Source of the DNA: an uncultured Oscillospiraceae bacterium
Lineage (GTDB): Bacteria; Bacillota; Clostridia; Oscillospirales; Oscillospiraceae
Direction: 5' to 3'
Length of the DNA stretch: 27,323 bases
NCBI GenBank assembly: GCA_934561515.1
Contig: CAKTGM010000025.1
Coordinates: forward strand, 1-27,323
Under the pieces are notes generated by a model, which saw only the letters and a list, made by a program, of their open reading frames with translations, did no database searches and was not told the origin of the DNA. A program made the translations under genes and the position numbers. Shown here piece after piece: positions 1 through 9,571 of the stretch; within the stretch, counting starts at the first letter, position 1, and each line of letters opens with the position of its first letter.

Positions 1-14
1 TTCTCTGGGGGTTC

Positions 15-56
15 CAAAGGGGGTATTCTCTTTTGCGAAAGAGAATACCCCCTTTG
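15..56 (-). repeat. Perfect 42-nt palindrome (19-bp stem, 4-nt loop)
   Basis: CAAAGGGGGTATTCTCTTT (15-33) pairs perfectly with 38-56 around the loop TGCG. The same arms, with the reverse-complement loop CGCA, occur at 26773-26814. In RNA this would be a very stable hairpin. There is no T-tract directly after it, so it is not a textbook intrinsic terminator. Confidence 0.9.
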
Positions 57-157
57 ATTCCCGTCCCCCATCGGCAGGTGGGGGCAAAGTTCCTCTTTCT
101 TTGGAAAAGAAAGCAAAAGGGCGCAGCGCGCTGCATTTCCTCCCGCGCCTGTGCGGA

Positions 158-198
158 CAAAGAGGGCTTCTCTTTTGCGAAAGAGAATACCCCCTTTG
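158..198 (-). repeat. Internal variant of the 42-nt palindrome
   Basis: The right arm (180-198) is identical to that of the perfect palindrome. The left arm (158-175) carries a substitution and a one-base shortening (GGGCTTCTC instead of GGGTATTCTC). The equivalent internal hairpin in the right block (26636-26676) has nearly the same altered arm, so the variant is a conserved part of the unit rather than random decay. Confidence 0.8.
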
Positions 199-233
199 TC
201 TCCCGTCCCCACGGCAGGTGGGGGAACCCATCA

Positions 234-250
234 TCTCCCGCACAGCGGGA
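234..250 (-). repeat. Short GC hairpin at the 3' end of pepD
   Basis: CTCCCGC and GCGGGAG are separated by 3 nt, immediately downstream of the pepD stop codon on the minus strand. No T-run follows. It may help define the transcript end together with the adjoining repeat block. A very similar hairpin lies just after jag (14334-14348). Confidence 0.55.
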
Positions 251-252
251 GG

Positions 253-1704
253 TTATTTACTTCTCTTGAGCAGCTCGCAGACGAGCGCGTAGACTCTCTC
301 CGTGGAGGCGACGTTCAGCCGCTCGTTCACGGAATGCACGTCGTGCATCTCAGGGCCCATGGAGAGCGCGTCGAGGCCGGGGATCTTCTCGATGAGAAGG
401 CCGCACTCGAGGCCGCCGTGGGTGGCTTCGATCTTCCCCTCGCGGCCGGTGAGGTCGCGGTAGACCTCCTCGACCTGCTTGCGGAGGGCGGAGGAGCGGT
501 CATACTGCCAGCCGGGATAGCTGCTGCGCACGCTGACCGTGCCGCCGGCATACCCGACGATGGCCTTCACGCGCTGGATGAGCATCTCCTTCTGCGAGGC
601 GATGCTCGATCTCACGGAGTAGGAGAAGTACAGTCCCTGCTCGTCCATGTGCATCACGCCGAGGTTGAGCGAGGTCTGCACGAGGCCGGGGAAATCGGCG
701 CTCATCTCCTGCACGCCCTGCGGCAGCGCAAGGAGGACATGGAGGAAGCGGGACGTTTCCTGCGCGGAGACGGCGGAGGAAAGCGCGGCCTTCTCGCAGG
801 CGAGCGCAATGCCGCCGTCGGTGATGGCATATTCATTCCTGAGCGTTGCGTCGAACTCCTTGATGAAGGCCTCGAACGCGCCGGCTTCTTCCTTTGAAAC
901 GGCGACAAGCGCGTCGTTTCTCAGGCAAATGACGTTATCGAACTCGCCGCCGGTGAGATCGCCCACGCGCAGCGAGGGGCAGCGCTCCATCGCGCTGTAG
1001 AGCGTGCGGCCCATGAGGCAGTTGGCGTTGCCGCGGCCGTCCTTGATGTTCATGCCGGAGTGGCCGCCCTTGAGACCGGAGATCGTCACGCGGTAGCCCT
1101 GATATTTTTCGCCGAGCGCCTCGCGCGCGGCGGCAAGGGTACAGTCAAGGCGAGCGCCGCCCGCGCAGGACACGGTGAACACGCCCTCCTCCTCGGAGTC
1201 GAGGTTCAAAAGCTTTCTGCCCTTCAGGTCGGAGCAGTCGAGCGCGAACGCGCCGTCCATGCCGACCTCCTCATCGACGGTGAAGACCGCCTCGATGGGG
1301 GGATGGGCGAGCGTTTCGTCAGACAAAATGGCGAGGATCATCGCAACGGCGATGCCGTTGTCGCCGCCGAGCGAGGTCTTGTCCGCCCAGACCCATTCGC
1401 CGTCGGTGCGAACGTCAAGCCCATCGCGCGCCATGTCCTTGGTGCAGTCCTCGGTCTTGGCGCAGACCATGTCGATGTGGCCCTGCATGATGATGGGGGC
1501 GGCGTTTTCGTACCCCTTCGAGCCGTCCTTCCAGATGATGACGTTGTTGCACGCCTCCTGACGGTACTTGAGGCCCAGCTCCTTGGCAAAGCCGACGCAG
1601 AGATCGCTGATGATCCTGGTGTTGCCGCTGCCGTGGGGAACGGAGCAGAGCTTTTCAAAATAGTAGAATACCTTTTCAGGCTTGATACCGGATAATGCTG
1701 CCAT
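253..1704 (-). CDS. pepD: Aminoacyl-histidine dipeptidase (Xaa-His dipeptidase, M20C peptidase)
   Basis: A 483-residue cytosolic zinc dipeptidase, the usual family length, which hydrolyses dipeptides (classically X-His) released by protein breakdown. M20 metal-site motifs are visible: the GHID motif (His about 76, Asp about 78), GGDNG (Asp about 115), the catalytic DEEVG pair (about 145-146), and the C-terminal HDVHS motif (about 454-457). The start chosen is ATG at 1704, preceded by GGAGG at 1709-1713 with 5-nt spacing. A TTG four codons upstream overlaps that Shine-Dalgarno and is less likely. The gene begins 20 bp after mreB and is probably cotranscribed with it from the promoter at 2823-2851. 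The functional link between the two is unclear. The family call is secure; substrate range cannot be read from sequence. Confidence 0.94.
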   Translation of the reverse strand: MAALSGIKPEKVFYYFEKLCSVPHGSGNTRIISDLCVGFAKELGLKYRQEACNNVIIWKDGSKGYENAAPIIMQGHIDMVCAKTEDCTKDMARDGLDVRTDGEWVWADKTSLGGDNGIAVAMILAILSDETLAHPPIEAVFTVDEEVGMDGAFALDCSDLKGRKLLNLDSEEEGVFTVSCAGGARLDCTLAAAREALGEKYQGYRVTISGLKGGHSGMNIKDGRGNANCLMGRTLYSAMERCPSLRVGDLTGGEFDNVICLRNDALVAVSKEEAGAFEAFIKEFDATLRNEYAITDGGIALACEKAALSSAVSAQETSRFLHVLLALPQGVQEMSADFPGLVQTSLNLGVMHMDEQGLYFSYSVRSSIASQKEMLIQRVKAIVGYAGGTVSVRSSYPGWQYDRSSALRKQVEEVYRDLTGREGKIEATHGGLECGLLIEKIPGLDALSMGPEMHDVHSVNERLNVASTERVYALVCELLKRSK

Positions 1705-1724
1705 GATACCCTCCAAATAGCGTT

Positions 1725-2753
1725 TTAGTTGATCTGCTTGCGGCGGCTCAGGTTCATCGTGCCGTCCTGCATATCCTGAATGCTCTCAAGGCTCTTGCCC
1801 GTGCCCTCGGCCACGCACTGGATGGCGTTCTCGGCGACCGTTGCGTGGATGCCGGTGCGGGCCATGACGAGCTGGTCGAAGCCGCGCACGAGGCTGCCGC
1901 CGCCGGTCATGACGATGCCGTTGTTGGAAATATCGGCGACCAGCTCGGGCGGGGTCTTTTCGAGCACGAGGTGGACCTCCTCCATGATGCGCTCGACCGG
2001 CTCTTCAAAGGCCTCGAGCATTTCGGCGGAGGAAACGGTGATCAGCTCGGGAAGGCCCGTGACAAGGCTGCGGCCCTTGACCTCCATGGTCATCTCCTCC
2101 TCGGGCGGGAAGACGCAGCCGATCTCCATCTTCATCTGCTCGGCCGTGCGCTCGCCGACGAGCAGGTTGTGCTTGCGGCGCATATACTTGACGACGGCCT
2201 CGTTGAACTGGTCGCCCGCGATCTTGATGGAGGAAGACTCCACAACGCCGGAGAGGGAGATGACCGCGATATCGGACGTACCGCCGCCGATATCGATGAT
2301 CATGTGGCCCTCGGGCTGGGTGATGTCGATGCCCGCGCCGATGGCGGCGGCGACCGGCTCTTCGATGAGGTAGACGCGGCGCGCGCCGGCCTGAATGCCC
2401 GCGTCGATGACCGCGCGCTCCTCGACCTCGGTGATGCCGGAGGGGACGCAGATGATGATGCGCGGCTTGAAGAGCTGGAAGCCCATGACCTTGTGGATAA
2501 ACTCCTTGATCATGCGCTCGGTGACTTCATAGTCGGAGATGACGCCCTCGCGCAGCGGGCGGATGGCGATGATGTTGCCGGGGGTGCGGCCGAGCATGGC
2601 CTGCGCGTCCGCGCCGACCTTGAGGAGCTTGCCGGTGTTCTTGTCGAGCGCAACGACCGATGGTTCGTTGAGCACGATGCCTTTATCCTTAATGTAGATC
2701 AGCACCGACGCGGTGCCAAGATCCATGCCGATGTCCTTGCTGAAAGAAAACAT
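1725..2753 (-). CDS. mreB: Rod-shape-determining actin homologue MreB/Mbl
   Basis: A 342-residue bacterial actin that polymerises under the membrane and guides elongasome peptidoglycan synthesis. The actin-fold nucleotide site is evident: phosphate-1 loop DIGMDLGTA near residues 7-15, phosphate-2 loop DIGGGTSDIAV near 154-164, and the adenosine-site GIVMTGGGSLV near 280-290. An amphipathic N-terminus (MFSFSKD) fits membrane attachment. Overall it resembles the Mbl branch (TPPELVADI, AENAIQCVAEGTG), so mbl is an equally fair symbol. The canonical mreC/mreD partners are absent; pepD follows instead, as is common for stand-alone Mbl genes. The Shine-Dalgarno AAAGAGG lies a few bases before the ATG. 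A strong sigma-A-type promoter lies about 70 bp upstream. Confidence 0.95.
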   Translation of the reverse strand: MFSFSKDIGMDLGTASVLIYIKDKGIVLNEPSVVALDKNTGKLLKVGADAQAMLGRTPGNIIAIRPLREGVISDYEVTERMIKEFIHKVMGFQLFKPRIIICVPSGITEVEERAVIDAGIQAGARRVYLIEEPVAAAIGAGIDITQPEGHMIIDIGGGTSDIAVISLSGVVESSSIKIAGDQFNEAVVKYMRRKHNLLVGERTAEQMKMEIGCVFPPEEEMTMEVKGRSLVTGLPELITVSSAEMLEAFEEPVERIMEEVHLVLEKTPPELVADISNNGIVMTGGGSLVRGFDQLVMARTGIHATVAENAIQCVAEGTGKSLESIQDMQDGTMNLSRRKQIN

Positions 2754-2822
2754 AGCGCTTTACCTCTTTACTTTTCTGAAAACTGAACTGAGCGAAAGCT
2801 CATACTTTCCCATAATGCTTTC

Positions 2823-2851
2823 ATTATAGCGGCAGAAAATAGAGTTTGCAA
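2823..2851 (-). promoter_or_regulatory. Sigma-A-type promoter of mreB-pepD
   Basis: On the minus strand: -35 TTGCAA (2846-2851), 17-bp spacer, -10 TATAAT (2823-2828). The leader to the mreB ATG is about 65 nt. Confidence 0.8.
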
Positions 2852-2858
2852 TAGCATT

Positions 2859-2876
2859 GTGTGCGATTTTGCACAC
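2859..2876. promoter_or_regulatory. Inverted repeat just upstream of the mreB -35 box
   Basis: GTGTGC (2859-2864) and GCACAC (2871-2876) flank an A/T-rich hexamer, 7 bp upstream of the -35 box. The spacing and symmetry suit a dimeric regulator binding site, but I do not recognise the motif. It could also be a chance hairpin between comFC and mreB. Confidence 0.4.
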
Positions 2877-2896
2877 GGTATCAGGGAAAAATAAGG

Positions 2897-2926
2897 AAAA
2901 AGAGAACTCCGCCTCGCCTCTTTTTT
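2897..2926. terminator. Possible weak terminator between comFC and mreB
   Basis: AAAAAGAG (2897-2904) pairs with CTCTTTTT (2918-2925) around a 13-nt loop. T-runs border the stem on either strand. The stem is AT-rich and therefore weak. It lies just past the comFC stop, where the long repair transcript should end. Confidence 0.35.
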
Positions 2927-2933
2927 GAAGACT

Positions 2934-3578
2934 TCAGTCTTCGTCCGCCGAAGCGAGTGTCGCGCAGATGACGCTCTCCGCGCCTGCGGCGCGGAGCACG
3001 CGCGCGGCCTCGCGCAGCGTAGCGCCCGTGGTGAGAATATCGTCGATGAGCAGAATGCGCGCGCCGCGGATCTTCTCTTCGTTCACGGCGGCATAAACGC
3101 CGGCGACATTCTCCTGCCGCTCCTCGCGCGAGGAAAGGGAGGACTGCGGCGCATTGTCGCGCTCCTTTTGCAGCAGCGTTTCCGGCGCGGTGTCCCAGCG
3201 GCGGCAGGCCTCGCGCGCGATGAGGTACGACTGGTCGTAGCCGCGCTCCCGTCTGCGCTTTTTCGACACGGGAACAAAGGTCACAAGGTCGAACTGCCCG
3301 CCGAAATGCTCGGCCGCACTCTGCGCGAGGATATCGCCAAAGCCCGTGCAGCGGCTCTGACTGCCGTGAAATTTGTAGTCCAGCAGCGCCTCGCGCACCG
3401 CGCCCTCATAGCGGAGCGGGGCAAGGCACGCGCCGATCTCCGCGCGCTCGTGGAGGGGCGTTTTGCAGTAGGGGAGGGACTTTTCGCACTTAGGGCACAC
3501 GCCCTGCACGCCGACATTTCCACAGAAGGCACAGCGCGGCGGGAAGATAAGGGAAAGGAGGGAGGAACACGCGCTCAT
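2934..3578 (-). CDS. comFC: ComFC-family phosphoribosyltransferase-like protein
   Basis: A 214-residue ComF/GntX-family protein. It has an N-terminal four-cysteine zinc ribbon (Cys 16, 19, 28, 31) and a C-terminal type-I phosphoribosyltransferase fold with the PRPP-binding loop LLIDDILTTGAT (about 176-187). Family members work in uptake and processing of transforming DNA in competent bacteria, but many non-competent species carry the gene, so the substrate is uncertain. The start chosen is ATG at 3578. It overlaps the recD2 stop as ATGA, which indicates translational coupling, and a G-rich Shine-Dalgarno lies upstream. An in-frame ATG ten codons earlier lies inside recD2 and adds a low-complexity GGGG stretch. 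A palindrome (2927-2942) spans the stop codon. Confidence 0.88.
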   Translation of the reverse strand: MSACSSLLSLIFPPRCAFCGNVGVQGVCPKCEKSLPYCKTPLHERAEIGACLAPLRYEGAVREALLDYKFHGSQSRCTGFGDILAQSAAEHFGGQFDLVTFVPVSKKRRRERGYDQSYLIAREACRRWDTAPETLLQKERDNAPQSSLSSREERQENVAGVYAAVNEEKIRGARILLIDDILTTGATLREAARVLRAAGAESVICATLASADED

Positions 3579-5791
3579 TCGCCCGCCGCCCCCTTCCTGA
3601 GCCGCCATTTGAGGCCGCTGTAGCGGCGGCTGCGGCGGTCGTTCTCCGCCATTTTGTTGACGGCGGAATCGTCGCCGACGATGACGAGCAGCTCGCGCGC
3701 GCGGGTGATGGCGGTATAGAGAACGCCGCGCACCATCAGCGACGGCGCGCAGGGCGCGCCGACAAAGACGACGCCACGGTATTCGCTGCCCTGCGCCTTA
3801 TGTACGGTCATGGCGTAGGCCATGTCGAGCTCTGCAAGCATATCGGCAGTGTAGACGGCGGTGCGGTCGTCAAAGACGATCTCCAGCAGCTCGCCGCTTG
3901 GGTCGATCTTTGCGATGCGGCCCACGTCGCCGTTGAAGATGCCCGTGCCCGCCGTGCCGTCCGCCTTCTGCCAGACAACGTCGTAGTCGTTGCGCGTCTG
4001 CATGACGCGGTCGCCCTCGCGGAAGATGAGCTCGCCGAAGCGGCGCTCCTTTTTGCCGGGCGCCGGCGGGTTCAGCGCCGCCTGCAAGGCGAAGTTCAGC
4101 GACCTTGTGCCCGCGTCGCCGCGGCGGGTGGGCGTTAAGACCTGCAATTCCTCCGCGGGGATGCCCATCTTGTCGGGCAGCCGCGTTTTGCACAGCTCCA
4201 CCACCGTTTCGACGAGCCGTACACTGTCGCGCCGGGGGAGGAAGAAAAAGTCGTTCGCGGCGGCGTTTTTGAGCTGCGGCGGCATACCGGTGTTGACAAG
4301 GTGCGCGTTGCGCACGATCATCGACTGCCCGGCCTGACGGAAAATATCGCGCAGGGCGACGGTCGCGGCGCGGCCGCTGCGAATAAGGTCGGAAAAGACG
4401 TTGCCCGCGCCCACGCTCGGCAGCTGGTCGGGGTCGCCGACGAGAACAAGGCGGCAGCCGGGGCGCAGCGCCGCAAGCAGCGCGCGCATGAGGGCAAGGT
4501 CGACCATGGACGTTTCGTCCACGATGAGCGCGTCGGCCTCGAGGGGTTCCTTCTCCCCCTTAGTGAAGGTGACCTCGCCGGTCTGGTCGTTCCATGTCAT
4601 GCCGAGCATCCGGTGGATGGTCTGCGCCTCGCGCGAGCACAGCTCGCCCATGCGCTTGGCGGCGCGGCCCGTGGGCGCGGCAAGAAGGACGGAAAGCCCC
4701 ATGCGCTCAAAGAGCGCGACGATGGCGCGCACGCTCGTCGTCTTGCCCGTGCCGGGGCCGCCGGTGAGCAGCAGCAGCTCTTCTTTTGCCGCAAGCTCGA
4801 CGGCCTGACGCTGTAAGGGCGCGTACTGCACGCCCTGCTCGCGCTCGATCTCTGAGATGACGCGCTCCACGCCGCGCAGCGCATCGGGTTTGTCCGCAAG
4901 CATTGCCGAAATGCGCTGCGTGACATACAGCTCGTCCTCCCACGAGGCGCGCAGATAGCAGGCCGTGACGTTCGCCACCGGCTCCTGCACGATGCGGTGC
5001 AGCTCGATGAGATCGTCGAGGCTCTTTTCCGCTGCGTCCGCATCGCAGTCCAAGAGCTGCACGGTCGCGGCAAAGAGCTTTTCGCGCGGGAGGAAGACGT
5101 GCCCGCCCGCCTCGCGGTTGTGGGAAAGCTCGAAGAGAAGCCCCGCCTCGGTGCGAAGCGACGCATCGCCGCCAAAGCCCATCGAGAGCGCGATCTCATC
5201 GCAGACGGAGAAGTCCACGCCGAAGGCGCTGTCGGAGAGAAGATAGGGGTTGCGCTCGAGCGCGGCCATGGCGTTTGCGCCGAAGCGCCGGTAGAGCGGC
5301 ACGCTGAGCGCGGCGGGCAGGTCGTAATGGGCAAGAAACTCCATCACGCGCCGCAGCCCCATCTGCTCGTTGAAGGCATTTGAAATTTCCTGCGCGCGCT
5401 TGCTCGTCATGCCCTTGATGGCGGTGAGCTTTTCCGGCTCGGAGGAAAGGACGCGCAGCGTCTCTTCGCCGAAGCGCGCGACGAGCTTTTCCGCCGTGGC
5501 CGGGCCGACGCCGCGCACCACGCCCGAGGCGAGGTAGTTTAAGATCTCCGCCTCCTCGAAGGGAAGGCTGCGCTCGACCTCGCGGGCGGAAAACTGCTCG
5601 CCATACTGCGGATGGGAGGAAAACGCGCCCGTGGCCGTCAGATTTTCGCCGGGCGCGGCGCAGGGGATGCAGCCGACGAGCGTCAAAAGCTCGCCGTCAT
5701 CCGTTACAAGGCGCAGCACGGCGTAGCCGTTTTCCTCATTCTGGAAAACGACGGACAGGACCGTGCCGATGATCGTCGTTTCTTCTCCCAT
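3575..5791 (-). CDS. recD2: ATP-dependent RecD2-like 5'-3' DNA helicase
   Basis: A 738-residue superfamily 1B helicase of the RecD2/YrrC type, which works without RecBC in mismatch and fork repair in Firmicutes. The N-terminus carries an OB-like segment (about 5-75) and helix-hairpin-helix motifs (GVGPATAEKL near 94-103, then AIKGMTSKRA near 124-133). The motor follows: Walker A GGPGTGKTT (344-352), Walker B/motif II DETSMVD, motif III LVGDPDQLPSVG, and the C-terminal UvrD-like VHKAQGSEY motif. The Shine-Dalgarno AGGAGG sits 5 nt before the ATG. It starts 10 bp after the unknown 110-residue gene and overlaps comFC by 4 nt, so the three are almost certainly one transcript. Confidence 0.95.
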   Translation of the reverse strand: MGEETTIIGTVLSVVFQNEENGYAVLRLVTDDGELLTLVGCIPCAAPGENLTATGAFSSHPQYGEQFSAREVERSLPFEEAEILNYLASGVVRGVGPATAEKLVARFGEETLRVLSSEPEKLTAIKGMTSKRAQEISNAFNEQMGLRRVMEFLAHYDLPAALSVPLYRRFGANAMAALERNPYLLSDSAFGVDFSVCDEIALSMGFGGDASLRTEAGLLFELSHNREAGGHVFLPREKLFAATVQLLDCDADAAEKSLDDLIELHRIVQEPVANVTACYLRASWEDELYVTQRISAMLADKPDALRGVERVISEIEREQGVQYAPLQRQAVELAAKEELLLLTGGPGTGKTTSVRAIVALFERMGLSVLLAAPTGRAAKRMGELCSREAQTIHRMLGMTWNDQTGEVTFTKGEKEPLEADALIVDETSMVDLALMRALLAALRPGCRLVLVGDPDQLPSVGAGNVFSDLIRSGRAATVALRDIFRQAGQSMIVRNAHLVNTGMPPQLKNAAANDFFFLPRRDSVRLVETVVELCKTRLPDKMGIPAEELQVLTPTRRGDAGTRSLNFALQAALNPPAPGKKERRFGELIFREGDRVMQTRNDYDVVWQKADGTAGTGIFNGDVGRIAKIDPSGELLEIVFDDRTAVYTADMLAELDMAYAMTVHKAQGSEYRGVVFVGAPCAPSLMVRGVLYTAITRARELLVIVGDDSAVNKMAENDRRSRRYSGLKWRLRKGAAGE

Positions 5792-5801
5792 GTCTGCCTC
5801 C

Positions 5802-6134
5802 TCAAGTGAAAAAATCGGTCAAGTCCTCCTTTTTGCAGAGGTAGACCTCGTATTCGCTGCGGCACAAAAGCGCCGCCGCGCTTCGTGCCTCTTCCGAAAG
5901 GCCGCCGTCCACGATCACAACGCGCGAAAAGCCGCCCTCTTCGTAGCGCGAGCGCAGCAGCGCGCGCACCGTGTATTCAAGCGCCGCTCCCTCCCCGCAG
6001 ACCTCGACGACCGCCGTGGCGGGCAGCGCACCGCGCCGCCGCGGGTGGACGAGGGCGGAGAGGAAAAGAAAGATAAGCGTTGTAAGCCCGATGGCGGCGA
6101 GCGCCGCCACAACGCCGTCCTGCAACAGCCGCAT
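5802..6134 (-). CDS. Unknown protein with one N-terminal membrane helix
   Basis: A 110-residue protein I do not recognise. A short charged N-terminus is followed by one strong hydrophobic helix (about 9-30, rich in Leu/Ala/Ile) ending in the basic patch HPRRR, which predicts an N-out/C-in or signal-anchor topology with a soluble domain of about 80 residues. That domain alternates beta-like (ATAVVEV, RVVIVDGG, YEVYLCK) and helical stretches, suggesting a small alpha/beta fold. The start is ATG at 6134, preceded by AGGTGA with 7-nt spacing. An ATG seven codons upstream lacks such a site and its codons overlap this Shine-Dalgarno. It lies 54 bp after uvrA and 10 bp before recD2. A repair-related role is only guilt by association. 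Confidence 0.75.
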   Translation of the reverse strand: MRLLQDGVVAALAAIGLTTLIFLFLSALVHPRRRGALPATAVVEVCGEGAALEYTVRALLRSRYEEGGFSRVVIVDGGLSEEARSAAALLCRSEYEVYLCKKEDLTDFFT

Positions 6135-6188
6135 TTCTCGATCACCTCGCGCCATTCTACGGCGCGGACGGGCGAGAGGTGCGGAAGA

Positions 6189-9011
<2,823 letters not shown>

Positions 9012-9029
9012 GAATTGATAACTCCTGTT

Positions 9030-9056
9030 GCCCGCGCTGCCCTTGCAGCAGCGGGC
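9030..9056. repeat. GC-rich stem-loop in the ybaK-uvrA spacer
   Basis: GCCCGC (9030-9035) pairs with GCGGGC (9051-9056), with further partial GCTGC/GCAGC pairing inside. No T-run follows on the minus strand, so it may be a processing or partial-termination site rather than a full terminator. The role is unproven. Confidence 0.4.
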
Positions 9057-9079
9057 GGACTGTTGGTTTTCCTCTGGTA

Positions 9080-9571
9080 TTATTCCGAAACGAGGTCGGC
9101 AAAGCTCGCGCGCACGAGAGATGCAAGGTCGCGCGGCGAAAGCTCCACCTGATAGCCGATCTTGCCGGCGGAGACGATCATTGTGGATAAGTCCTCCGCC
9201 GAGGCGTCGATCACCGTGGGGAAGAGCTTTTTCATCCCGACGGGCGAGCAGCCGCCGTGGACATAGCCCGTGAGCGGCAGCAGCTCCTTCTGGTGGAGCA
9301 TTTCAATGGACTTCTCGCCCACGGCCTTCGCCGCTTTCTTGAGGTCTAGATTTTCCGCGACCGGCACGTCGAAAACATAAAACTGCCCCTTCGCGCCGCG
9401 CGCGACAAGCGTTTTGAAGACGGCCGCTGGGTCAAAGCCCATGGACCGCGCCACCGTGACGCCGTCGACGGCAACGCCCTCCTCGTGCGGGTAGGTGTGC
9501 GCGGTGTAGGCGATCTTCTTCTGCTCCAGCACGCGCATGACGTTGGTTTTTTCTTCTTTGCTCTTTGCCAT
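9080..9571 (-). CDS. ybaK: YbaK/EbsC-type Cys-tRNA(Pro)/(Cys) deacylase
   Basis: A 163-residue YbaK-family editing protein that hydrolyses mis-charged Cys-tRNA(Pro) in trans, protecting translation. The family core is clear: FKTLVA with the conserved lysine (Lys 53), FYVFDVPVAENLDL, the GYVHGGCSPVGMKK segment, and the terminal beta-strand region. Length is typical. Its ATG overlaps the uvrB stop by one base (TAATG), implying translational coupling. It has no obvious functional tie to excision repair beyond the shared transcript. Confidence 0.93.
   Translation of the reverse strand: MAKSKEEKTNVMRVLEQKKIAYTAHTYPHEEGVAVDGVTVARSMGFDPAAVFKTLVARGAKGQFYVFDVPVAENLDLKKAAKAVGEKSIEMLHQKELLPLTGYVHGGCSPVGMKKLFPTVIDASAEDLSTMIVSAGKIGYQVELSPRDLASLVRASFADLVSE

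Larger units (their letters stand above)
1..229 (-). repeat. Composite palindromic repeat block, left copy, downstream of pepD
   Basis: About 229 bp matching, in inverted orientation, the block at 26566-26828. Read on the minus strand, away from the pepD stop, it holds a partial unit (C-rich hairpin 207-223, hairpin 158-198), a full unit of about 142 bp, and a terminal perfect palindrome (15-56). It ends with the 11-bp tag TTCTCTGGGGG (plus strand, 1-11). Within the unit I see a C/G hairpin (CCCCCA 65-70 with TGGGGG 79-84), a pyrimidine/purine hairpin around 103-120, a GCAGCGCGCTGC-type palindrome near 124-135, and a GC hairpin near 140-157. Short open frames across it are accidental. Its position just after the last gene of an operon suggests a role in 3' ends or termination, but that is inference. 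Confidence 0.85.

Noticed and set aside
33..292. Short open frames in the left repeat block, encoding FAKENTP- and FLFLWKRK-like strings
   Set aside because: They recur wherever the palindromic repeat lies, on either strand and in several frames. They are translations of the repeat, not genes.
2927..2942. Palindrome GAAGAC-TTCA-GTCTTC as comFC terminator
   Set aside because: On the minus strand it is followed by A residues, not T, and it includes the stop codon. It is not a usable intrinsic terminator.
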